Made by a program: the position numbers and the translations under genes. The notes beneath the pieces are model-generated. The model was given only the letters and a program-made list of their open reading frames with translations. It did not search any database and had not been told where the DNA came from. Shown here one piece after another: positions 1 through 7,035 of a DNA stretch of 29,855 bases. Positions within the stretch are counted from its first letter, which is position 1. Every line of letters starts with the position of its first letter. Source of the stretch: JAAUQA01 sp036351435 (lineage in GTDB: Bacteria > Pseudomonadota > Gammaproteobacteria > Competibacterales > Competibacteraceae); assembly GCA_036351435.1 (NCBI GenBank), contig JAZBPA010000044.1, forward strand, positions 1 through 29,855, given 5' to 3'.

Positions 1-1
1 G

Positions 2-343
2 AATGCAGCAGCGGTTGCGGCAGCGGAAGCATGGCTGCAGGGAGTCGACGCTGGTGAATACTCGACCAGCTGGCAAGAGGCCGCGGAGTATTTCAAAAAT
101 GCCGTCACTCAGGAAGACTGGGAACGTTCGCTAACAGCGGTGAGAGCACCTTTGGGTGGCACGGTATCCAGAGCGGTTAAGACTCAGCAATATACGACTT
201 CACTGCCCGGCGCTCCAGATGGCGAGTATGTCGTCATTCAGTTTCAAACCGCTTTCGAGAACAAACAATCTGCGGTCGAAACAGTTACCCCGATGAAGGG
301 CAAGGACGGTCAGTGGCGGGTGTCCGGCTACTACATCAAATAA
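2..343 (+). CDS. DUF4019 domain protein, 3' part (5' end outside window)
   Basis: The reading frame is open from the left edge to the TAA at 341-343, giving 113 residues, so the gene starts before the window. The visible part opens with an Ala-rich stretch followed by AEAWLQGVDAGEYSTSWQEA, then a VRAPLGGTVSRAV segment and a C-terminal DGQWRVSGYYIK. This pattern of a small alpha/beta domain with Trp-rich ends and a GYYIK-type terminus is what I know as the DUF4019 family, usually a secreted or periplasmic protein of unknown function. An ATG at 140 lies inside the conserved domain and is not the true start. There is no evidence of a functional link to nifL downstream, which has its own leader of about 200 bases. 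Family assignment is from recall; function is unknown. Confidence 0.7.
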   Translation, partial: NAAAVAAAEAWLQGVDAGEYSTSWQEAAEYFKNAVTQEDWERSLTAVRAPLGGTVSRAVKTQQYTTSLPGAPDGEYVVIQFQTAFENKQSAVETVTPMKGKDGQWRVSGYYIK

Positions 344-549
344 ACGTGGGGTTAATTTTAGGCGGCGACACGTTGCGTTTTGTAGGCTTTACGACTTTGT
401 CTCACTGCATTGCTCTATAACAGCGCATAATTCCTGTAAAAACCACCACGCTGCCTCCACAACATATTGTTTTTATATGAAATAATATAAAGGCATGTGT
501 ATTGCTATGTATTCCTAATTAATACAGCGTTTACTGGAGCAATTTTCAC

Positions 550-2142
550 ATGAGCGATGACGATCTGACTGATACGATTATCAGCGTAGCATTAAGCAAC
601 ATCGCTCAGAGTAACGCCGATATATCCTCTGAGAGTCCCTTACCATCGGCTATGTTCTCCAAGGCCGTGGACAAATTGGCCTTAGCCATTTGCATCACCG
701 ATATCAATGCCAAAATCCTCTATGCCAATGCCGCTTTTTCCCGGCTGACCGGCTATTCCCATACAGAAATTGTGGGACAAAACGCCGCCATTTTGTCCCA
801 TAACAGCACACCGGCCCGCGTCTATGACCAAATGTGGAGCCAGCTGAAGCAACAACAATCCTGGACTGGTTTACTAGTCAATCGCTCCAAAAAAGACACC
901 GTTTATCTGGCTGAACTGACTGTTGTACCTCTTACCAACGACGCCGGCGTGACCACCCATTATTTGGGCATGCACCGGGATGTAACTGAAATTCACCAAC
1001 TAGAACAGCAGGTACTCAATCAAAAGGTGCTGATTGAATCTATGGTCGATGCGGCACCGACTTTCATTGCGTTGTTGGATGAGAACAGACGCATTATCTT
1101 GAGTAATCAAGCTTACAAGGCGCTAGCGGAAGATATGCGTGGGCGAGAACCGGCAGCGGAGCTATTACGTTCTCTGCAAGAGATCCTGGGTGAATCTTTT
1201 GCACCGGAACAGCGCCGTAGCTTTGCCGATCAAGAAGTGAGTTTCGAACCCGGGGGTGGTGAAGGTACCCGTTGGTTCGCCTGTTCGGGCACTTGGTTTC
1301 GGGAGCGGGACGTCCGCGCTGATGCCTTCTTTAAACCGATTCGCCAAACTTATTTGCTACTAATCGCAAATGAAATTACCACGCTGAAACACCAACAAGA
1401 AGCTGTGCAAATGAATGCCATGCGGGCGTTGTTGGCGGAACAGGAACGAGTGCGCAGTATGCGTGAGGCCCTGGAAGGCGCAGTTTTCCAACTGCAAGCG
1501 CCGATGAATCTGGTTGCTGCAGCCTACGACATGCTGGAACGGCGAAGCGGGGCACGCGGAGAAAACCCTGCTTTGCGTCATGCACTCCGGCAGGCCCTGG
1601 ATGTGAGTCGACAGGCATTGGATAAATTACAAAACTCCATGCCGGAAATACCGCCGGAGGCAATTGTACCGGTCAATATCAATCATTTGATGCGGGAAGT
1701 GTTGAGTCTGTGCACCCAACGCATGTTGGCTGGTGGGGTGGTGGTGGAATGGCAGCCTACCTCGATTTTGCCTGCTGTTCCGGGACGGGAAGGGCGGCTG
1801 CGGGGCATGTTTAAACAACTGGTAGACAACGCCTTGGATGCCATGGAACATCATCGTTCCAAACAACGAGAGCTCCATATCGTTACTCGCCTGCAAGACG
1901 ATATGGTGTTGGTCACTATTGAGGATACCGGACCCGGCGTGCCGGTTGCGCTGCGATTAAAAATCTTTGAACCGTTCTTCACCAGCAAAGACCGTTCCGA
2001 CCGTACCGGTGTTGGACTGTCCATGGTACAGAACGTGGTCAGCGAGCACCGGGGCATGATTCATATCGACCCGGACTACTCCGACGGTTGTCGAGTTCGG
2101 GTCTTATTGCCAATTAAACTCGGAGACGGATTCAGCGAATGA
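550..2142 (+). CDS. nifL: NifL, redox-sensing anti-activator of NifA
   Basis: This 530-residue protein has the NifL architecture. A first PAS domain (about 35-147, with DINAKILYANAAFSRLTGYS and GMHRDVTEIHQLEQQ) binds FAD in characterised NifL. A second PAS domain spans about 161-276, followed by a helical linker (about 285-365) and a GHKL ATPase-like domain with N box QLVDNALDAM (Asn427), DTGPG (459-463) and GVGLSMVQ. The helical region reads GAVFQLQAPMNLVAAA and has no phosphoacceptor His, as expected because NifL works by nucleotide-dependent protein contact and not by phosphotransfer. Known role: oxidised or nitrogen-sufficient NifL binds NifA and blocks nif transcription. A GGAGC Shine-Dalgarno lies 10 bases before the ATG. 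The stop overlaps the nifA start (ATGA), so the pair is translationally coupled, which supports stoichiometric complex formation. Clear identification. Confidence 0.95.
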   Translation: MSDDDLTDTIISVALSNIAQSNADISSESPLPSAMFSKAVDKLALAICITDINAKILYANAAFSRLTGYSHTEIVGQNAAILSHNSTPARVYDQMWSQLKQQQSWTGLLVNRSKKDTVYLAELTVVPLTNDAGVTTHYLGMHRDVTEIHQLEQQVLNQKVLIESMVDAAPTFIALLDENRRIILSNQAYKALAEDMRGREPAAELLRSLQEILGESFAPEQRRSFADQEVSFEPGGGEGTRWFACSGTWFRERDVRADAFFKPIRQTYLLLIANEITTLKHQQEAVQMNAMRALLAEQERVRSMREALEGAVFQLQAPMNLVAAAYDMLERRSGARGENPALRHALRQALDVSRQALDKLQNSMPEIPPEAIVPVNINHLMREVLSLCTQRMLAGGVVVEWQPTSILPAVPGREGRLRGMFKQLVDNALDAMEHHRSKQRELHIVTRLQDDMVLVTIEDTGPGVPVALRLKIFEPFFTSKDRSDRTGVGLSMVQNVVSEHRGMIHIDPDYSDGCRVRVLLPIKLGDGFSE

Positions 2143-3713
2143 ACGCACCGTCGCGATTCCATGAGGGGGTAACGACTTTGCATCGTTCGGAACTCCTGGA
2201 AATCGAATTGGAGACACTGTTTCAGGTCAGCCAAGTTCTCAGTGGGCCTTTCAAATTACAAGAAACCCTGCAGGAGTTACTGCAGGTATTGCATGAACAC
2301 GGCGGTATGCAGCGCGGTATGGTGTCGTTGCTGGACCCAGAAAAAGGCGAATTACTGGTCAGCGCTGTGCAGGGTCAAGATCCTGCACGCAGCCGAGAAA
2401 TCCGCTACCGGTTAGGGGAAGGAATAGTCGGGCGGGTATTGCAACAGGGCGAGAAAATCATCTTACCCCGAGTGGCAGACGAACCGCGCTTTTTAGATCG
2501 CTTGCAGTTGTATGAGCCCGAATTACCGTTGATCGGTGTGCCCATTTCGGTAGGCCGAGACCAACGCGCCGGTGTGTTAATCGCGCAGCCAACCGGTTTT
2601 GATGACTTTCTCTGCGAACGCGCCCGCTTTCTGGAAATGGTTGCAAACCTGATCGCGCGCAGTGTCCGCCTATCCTGGGAATTGGAACGGGAGCGCCGTG
2701 ATTTAACCGCAGAACGTGATAGCTTGCGCCGCGTCGTGCGTGGCAATCATGGGTTTGACAGCCTGGTCGGGCACAGCCGACTGATGCAGTATGTGTTCGA
2801 ACAAATCCGCCAGGTCTCGAAATGGAATACCACCGTGTTAATCCGGGGCGAATCGGGTACCGGTAAGGAATTGGTGGCGAGCGCCATCCACTACAATTCG
2901 CCACGCGCCAGTGGCCCATTCATCAAGCTCAACTGTGCCGCATTACCGGATAACTTGTTGGAATCGGAACTGTTCGGGCATGAAAAAGGTGCGTTTACCG
3001 GCGCCACTAATCAGCGCAAGGGACGCTTCGAGCAGGCTCAGGGTGGTAGCCTATTTCTAGATGAGATCGGTGACACCTCACCCGCTTTTCAGGCCAAGCT
3101 GCTTCGGGTATTGCAAGAGGGAGAATTGGAACGGCTGGGTAGCAGCCACACGCTGCGGGTGGATGTGCGAATCATTGCCGCCACCAACCGGGAGCTGGAA
3201 ACCGAAGTCGATGCGGGGCGTTTCCGAGAGGATTTGTATTATCGTTTAAATGTCGTTCCAATTCGGCTGCCATCCCTACGCGAACGGCCCGAGGATATTC
3301 CAGAATTGTCGCGTTTCCTGGTCGATAAAGTCGCCCGTCAACAACAACGTCCACTACAACTCACCGATAGCGCGATACGCTTATTAATGCATCATGATTG
3401 GCCGGGCAATGTGCGGGAATTGGAAAATTGTCTAGAACGCGGTGCGATTATGAGCAGCAGTTCCGGCGTAATTGATCAGGATGTTATCGAACTTAAAATG
3501 CTCAATAATCAGGGAGCTGTCGCGAAGTTGCTACCCAGCCGAGATGAGGTCGACTTTGAGGGAGGCAGTGAACTTGACGAGCGAGAGCGGGTAATTGCAG
3601 CTTTGGAGCAGGCGGGTTGGGTACAGGCCAAAGCTGCCCGATTGCTGGGTATGACCCCACGGCAAATCGCCTACCGCATTCAAACTTTGAATATCAAGAT
3701 GCGGCGGATGTAA
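2139..3713 (+). CDS. nifA: NifA, sigma-54-dependent activator of nif genes
   Basis: NifA binds upstream activator sequences of nif promoters and uses ATP hydrolysis to open sigma-54 RNA polymerase complexes. The 524 residues show a GAF domain (about 29-175), then an AAA+ domain with Walker A GESGTGKE (237-244), the sigma-54 contact loop GAFTGA (284-289), Walker B GGSLFLDEIG (302-311) and WPGNVREL (421-428). A C-terminal Fis-type helix-turn-helix follows (about 482-520, AKAARLLGMTPRQIAYRI). The AAA-to-HTH linker has none of the clustered cysteines found in the intrinsically oxygen-sensitive NifA of rhizobia, which agrees with oxygen control being delegated to NifL. The start overlaps the nifL stop by four bases. 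After the stop there are only 14 bases before the end of the convergent peptidase gene, and I see no clear terminator there. Confidence 0.95.
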   Translation: MNAPSRFHEGVTTLHRSELLEIELETLFQVSQVLSGPFKLQETLQELLQVLHEHGGMQRGMVSLLDPEKGELLVSAVQGQDPARSREIRYRLGEGIVGRVLQQGEKIILPRVADEPRFLDRLQLYEPELPLIGVPISVGRDQRAGVLIAQPTGFDDFLCERARFLEMVANLIARSVRLSWELERERRDLTAERDSLRRVVRGNHGFDSLVGHSRLMQYVFEQIRQVSKWNTTVLIRGESGTGKELVASAIHYNSPRASGPFIKLNCAALPDNLLESELFGHEKGAFTGATNQRKGRFEQAQGGSLFLDEIGDTSPAFQAKLLRVLQEGELERLGSSHTLRVDVRIIAATNRELETEVDAGRFREDLYYRLNVVPIRLPSLRERPEDIPELSRFLVDKVARQQQRPLQLTDSAIRLLMHHDWPGNVRELENCLERGAIMSSSSGVIDQDVIELKMLNNQGAVAKLLPSRDEVDFEGGSELDERERVIAALEQAGWVQAKAARLLGMTPRQIAYRIQTLNIKMRRM

Positions 3714-3727
3714 TTCGAACTGACGGT

Positions 3728-4681
3728 TTATCTAATTGCAGTTTGTCGGGCAGCAGGCCCTGCTGTCAGTGCCCGACGCAACCAAGCTAGCGGAGCTGCG
3801 TCATTGAAAATTACCTGCTGGCCTGTGACTGTCACGCCTAAACGTTGCCAGAGACCGTCCAGATCAACCTCGGTCGGAGCGGCTTTCATCTGCTCGTAAA
3901 GATCAATTAGTACGGTTTCACCGGTGACTTTATCTGCCACCTCAAGAACCTGAGAGAGCGGAGTGATTTGCTTGGTCGCCATATTGCCGCCTGCAGCAAG
4001 TATAGCTTTCAGTGAATCGTGCAGCGCAAAACGATTCTCGGTCAATTGCCGAATTTCTATATCCGCCAGCAGGCAAAACAATGCTCCTCCCCAGTAGGTG
4101 CGCCCCCAAGTGGGGGTATAATCCAGTCCCCGATCAGCCGACTCGGGTAATCCGTTGGGTAGGCCGTTGACCCACCACAACCAAACCTTTTCTTCGCTCA
4201 ATAATCCTGCGTTGGCGCGGACCAAAGGTTCGATGTAGGTGGCCAGCCCTTCTTCGATCCAATGATGCCTTTTGTGGACGGGTGGAAAGGCGAGATGAAC
4301 CATTTCATGAACCATTACCCAGTCCTCTTGCAAGGCTGCCTCGTCCACCGAATCACCGACTTGGATCACCAGTACCGGTTCTTCTCCGGCATAAGAAACG
4401 CCGCTGATCCTACTTCCAGAAACCGGTGTGATCATCAGGTGCAGATGGGGAACTGGGAACGTTCCGTAGTAATCGGCAACCGCCTGAGCGGATGTGGCTA
4501 TCCATTGAGTCAGCCGACTCTGCGATAAGGCCAGATCACCGGAATTGAAGGTTAGTTCGATAATCGTATCACCGATCTCAAGCGTCTTGGGTTGTTCTGG
4601 AAGAACGGGATCACGAGCCATGACGCTCCCTGACAGAAGGAGAAGTAATCCGGCAACGGCGACTACAAAACACTGCTTCAT
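3728..4681 (-). CDS. secreted HExxH metallopeptidase-like protein
   Basis: The 317-residue protein starts with a signal peptide (MKQCFVVAVAGLLLLLSG, probable cleavage after VMA near residue 22), so it should be periplasmic or secreted. Residues 125-129 read HEMVH, and WIEEGLATY follows with a Glu at 143/144. This is the zinc-binding HExxH plus downstream Glu layout of gluzincin peptidases, most like the peptidase MA / M1-like group. The catalytic residues therefore look intact. Substrate is unknown. It is convergent with nifA and nothing suggests a role in nitrogen fixation. The region before its start carries a perfect 13-bp inverted repeat that could be an operator or a leader hairpin. Fold assignment rests on the motif; exact family is uncertain. 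Confidence 0.7.
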   Translation of the reverse strand: MKQCFVVAVAGLLLLLSGSVMARDPVLPEQPKTLEIGDTIIELTFNSGDLALSQSRLTQWIATSAQAVADYYGTFPVPHLHLMITPVSGSRISGVSYAGEEPVLVIQVGDSVDEAALQEDWVMVHEMVHLAFPPVHKRHHWIEEGLATYIEPLVRANAGLLSEEKVWLWWVNGLPNGLPESADRGLDYTPTWGRTYWGGALFCLLADIEIRQLTENRFALHDSLKAILAAGGNMATKQITPLSQVLEVADKVTGETVLIDLYEQMKAAPTEVDLDGLWQRLGVTVTGQQVIFNDAAPLAWLRRALTAGPAARQTAIR

Positions 4682-4714
4682 TGATGACTCCGCCCATTTC
4701 GAACCGTGTGAAAC

Positions 4715-4749
4715 AGGTCATAATGAACCACTGCAGTTCATTATGACCT
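4715..4749. repeat. perfect 13-bp inverted repeat
   Basis: AGGTCATAATGAA at 4715-4727 is repeated as its exact reverse complement at 4737-4749, separated by nine bases. It lies 34-68 bases before the start of the minus-strand peptidase gene. Each arm contains a CATAAT/ATTATG core that could overlap promoter elements. It may be an operator of a dimeric regulator, a 5'-leader hairpin of the peptidase mRNA, or a structural element of a plus-strand RNA. There is no U-tract on either side, so it is not a terminator. Confidence 0.7.
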
Positions 4750-4761
4750 TCTGGTGTTGAG

Positions 4762-4779
4762 GATTCACCGCAGTGAATC
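4762..4779. repeat. 7-bp inverted repeat (hairpin)
   Basis: GATTCAC at 4762-4768 pairs perfectly with GTGAATC at 4773-4779 around a four-base loop (CGCA). It lies between the larger inverted repeat and the plus-strand terminator, and would be a compact tetraloop hairpin in an RNA read from the plus strand. Confidence 0.5.
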
Positions 4780-4914
4780 GGGACTAAAAGACTGTGATGA
4801 CGCCCGTTGAAGCACCTGGCATTAGAAATGCAATTAGCTTGTTGGCCATGCGATAGCCGCGCGTTAGCAGACGCTCGTTTCTAGTGACTCGCACGGTCCT
4901 CTCCTAGGTTGGTT

Positions 4915-4941
4915 GCTCCCGCTCTGCGGGAGCTTTTTTTT
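4915..4941 (+). terminator. intrinsic terminator, plus strand
   Basis: GCTCCCGC (4915-4922), loop TCT, GCGGGAGC (4926-4933) form a perfect 8-bp GC-rich stem followed directly by eight T residues (4934-4941). On the minus strand the hairpin has no U-tract after it, so it is not the terminator of the kinase gene that ends at 4969. Confidence 0.85.
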
Positions 4942-4968
4942 GAGCGATCCAAAAACTCGGCAAGAAGC

Positions 4969-6474
4969 TTAATCCGCCAAGGGTAGTCTGCAGGTGAACA
5001 AAGCACCTTGGACAACCGGCAATTCCTCAGCCATCACCCCTCCGCCATGGGCCTCGGCAATCAGCTTGACGAGGTATAACCCCAAACCCAAGTTGTCATT
5101 TTCTCTATGCGTCGCATCACGCATGGAGACAAATAACTCGAACATACGTTCCTTGTCGTCCGGCAGGGACGCACCTTGATTAGCAACCGCCAGCACGGCC
5201 TGATCGTTTTCTATCTTGGCGGTGATGATAATCGGCGTCCCCAGGGCACAGTGATCCACAGCATTAGCGACTAACTTGTCCAGCAGTTGTACTAGGTGGG
5301 TGTGATTACCTAACACTTCGATCACGTTTCCGCATTCGGTTATCAGTTCGGCTTGCGGATATAACGCGTGATAGTTTTGCACTTGTTGAGTGACCAGTTG
5401 GGTCAGATCAAGTCGAATATGGGACTCTTGCTGGAAACTCGTTTCCAGCGTGGTAGCGCTGCCCACACTTTCGAGCAAGCGCTGCATGAACGACACGCTG
5501 GTGTTGGCGCGTTCGATGTACTTGGCGATTTTCTCATTCTGTTGCGAGCGGCGCTCAATCAGATCAAGCGAACTTTTGATACCGATCGTGGAATTCTTGA
5601 GTTCGTGCCTTAAGAAACGCGCCAGATTTTCCAGCCAGAGAATTCGCCGGCGATTGGCTTCGGCCAATTCGGCAGTGCGCGCCGCAATCTCGTCTTCCAA
5701 TTGACTGCTGTACTGAGCCAGTTTAGCGTCGCGACTCTGAATTTGAGCCAACATGTCATTAAAACCCACTACCAATGCGCCCAGTTCATCATCACTACTG
5801 AGAGTGACTCGAACTGAATAATCCTTATCTTCAGATACTTTCTTCATCGCTTCCCGCAGCACCAGAATCGGTGTCGAAACCAAGCGCTGCAACCGCGACG
5901 AAATGATTACAGTCAGACCGAAGGCCACTATCAGAAAAAGCAGCACCAAAAACAAATAGCGTATTAAACCGGTCCGGAGTTGCTGCAAATCGGTGGTCAT
6001 ATCGAACACCAAACGCACATCACCCAGGCGTTCTCCATCCAGCATGATGGCTGCGCACACCGGCAACAGTCGTTCCATTTGGTTTTGATCGGGTTCGGGA
6101 CAGCCATAAGCAACAGCTTGTTCGCGTAGCTGAGAGTCGCGATGACTGGCTTGATACTCAGCGAATAACATGCCATCAGGCCGGTGAATCGATGCCAAAA
6201 CCAAGTCGGTATCATGGTCCAGGATACGTAATGCATTGAGATTTTCCTGGGCGGTCGCCCGATCATCGAAAATCAATGCCGCCGTGCTTCGTGAGCCGAT
6301 GATCTCCGCCAATGCCGCGAATTGCTCGGTGCGTTTTTGATAAAGCGAGCGTTTCTGGGTGATGGCTTCGCTGAACACAATCACCACGGCCATCAGTAAT
6401 ACTACAACGGTGGTCGTTAGCAGGGTAATCGCGATCAGCTTGCGGGTAATCGATAGTTTGGCAAGGAAGTGCAT
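4969..6474 (-). CDS. CHASE8-HAMP sensor histidine kinase
   Basis: This 501-residue inner-membrane kinase has a transmembrane helix at about 13-35, a periplasmic sensor (about 36-170) and a second helix at about 171-192. HAMP follows (about 193-245), then a coiled coil (about 245-280), the H box FLRHELKNS with His290, the N box LLDKLVANAVDH with Asn404, and a glycine box GLGLYLVKLIAEAHGG. The sensor contains LAEIIGSRSTAALIFDDRAT, the signature I associate with CHASE8, the domain of the diguanylate cyclase YfiN that YfiR controls. The first ATP-lid motif is degenerate (VANQGASLP), so catalytic strength is uncertain. It begins three bases after the YfiR-like gene ends, as third gene of the operon. 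Likely partner: the divergent response regulator at 9339-10049. Inferred job: relay an outer-membrane ligand signal through YfiR to transcription. Confidence 0.85.
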   Translation of the reverse strand: MHFLAKLSITRKLIAITLLTTTVVVLLMAVVIVFSEAITQKRSLYQKRTEQFAALAEIIGSRSTAALIFDDRATAQENLNALRILDHDTDLVLASIHRPDGMLFAEYQASHRDSQLREQAVAYGCPEPDQNQMERLLPVCAAIMLDGERLGDVRLVFDMTTDLQQLRTGLIRYLFLVLLFLIVAFGLTVIISSRLQRLVSTPILVLREAMKKVSEDKDYSVRVTLSSDDELGALVVGFNDMLAQIQSRDAKLAQYSSQLEDEIAARTAELAEANRRRILWLENLARFLRHELKNSTIGIKSSLDLIERRSQQNEKIAKYIERANTSVSFMQRLLESVGSATTLETSFQQESHIRLDLTQLVTQQVQNYHALYPQAELITECGNVIEVLGNHTHLVQLLDKLVANAVDHCALGTPIIITAKIENDQAVLAVANQGASLPDDKERMFELFVSMRDATHRENDNLGLGLYLVKLIAEAHGGGVMAEELPVVQGALFTCRLPLAD

Positions 6475-6477
6475 TGG

Positions 6478-7035
6478 CTAACCACTGCCAACGATTTGCG
6501 CTAGTTCCAACAGTTTGGAACTAAGCTTGAGGCCGCCACGCGCAACCGCCGCCGGATTAATGGCAAAGCGCAACCGGCGATCGACAGTCAACAATGTGAT
6601 CATGCCGCCTTGCTGGGAGAATTCTGGAATGTCGCTGACGGTTAGAATCGGCGCTCCAGCTAAATCCTGTAGGATTTGCTCCAGACGCCAATCTTCGGAG
6701 CGGCTGACAAACACGATGTGACAACCGGAAATCACCACAACCCTTGGGTAGTGCTTGATCCGCAGCGCATGGCTACGTACCTTGCTGCCGTCTACCTTAG
6801 CGAGCGCTATACCGAAGGGGTCTTCCCCGAGCACGCATATATTAAGCGCTGCATCGGGGTCAGCGAAACTACTGGCCGGCCAAGTGGTGAACTTGGCGAA
6901 GTTTTGCACATACACTGCCATCAAGGCATAAACATCGGCCGCCGGGGCGTTATCGTCAGCTGCCGGCAGTTTAGGCGGGAGCAGGAACGTCGTGACCAAT
7001 AGCGCAATGGCGCAATGGGCGTTTAAAACCGCCAC
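6478..7035 (-). CDS. YfiR/DUF4154-family periplasmic protein
   Basis: The 185 residues begin with a hydrophobic export signal (to about residue 25), followed by VYALMAVYVQNFAKFTTWP, CVLGEDPFG (Cys67), ISGCHIVFVSRSED (Cys105), APILTVSDIPEF, GGMITLLTVDRRLRFAIN and GLKLSSKLLELAQIV. These blocks are the full DUF4154 pattern. In Pseudomonas YfiR is a periplasmic repressor that binds the periplasmic part of the diguanylate cyclase YfiN. Here the adjacent CHASE8-type kinase is the likely target instead. The start is GTG at 7035, 13 bases inside the end of the TonB receptor gene, so the two are coupled. The two Cys are candidates for the redox-sensitive disulfide known in YfiR. Family is secure; the link to the kinase is inferred from gene order and sensor type. 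Confidence 0.85.
   Translation of the reverse strand: MAVLNAHCAIALLVTTFLLPPKLPAADDNAPAADVYALMAVYVQNFAKFTTWPASSFADPDAALNICVLGEDPFGIALAKVDGSKVRSHALRIKHYPRVVVISGCHIVFVSRSEDWRLEQILQDLAGAPILTVSDIPEFSQQGGMITLLTVDRRLRFAINPAAVARGGLKLSSKLLELAQIVGSG

Larger units (their letters stand above)
4750..4941 (+). ncRNA. candidate small RNA ending at an intrinsic terminator
   Basis: A strong plus-strand terminator ends at 4941, yet no plus-strand coding gene precedes it: nifA stops more than 1.2 kb upstream and both flanking genes are on the minus strand. The intervening sequence includes a tetraloop hairpin at 4762-4779 and no reading frame that looks coding. The simplest explanation is an independent small RNA. 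The 5' end is not determined (boundary 4750 is a placeholder) and I found no convincing sigma-70 promoter. I do not recognise a known RNA family. Confidence 0.35.

Noticed and set aside
361..379. GG...GC spacing before nifL resembling a sigma-54 promoter (GGCGACACGTTGC)
   Set aside because: The spacing between GG and GC is nine bases, not ten, and the flanking consensus is poor; nifLA is also commonly not sigma-54 dependent in this group.
4915..4941. Terminator of the sensor kinase operon ending at 4969
   Set aside because: On the minus strand the hairpin is preceded, not followed, by the T/A run, so it can only terminate plus-strand transcripts.
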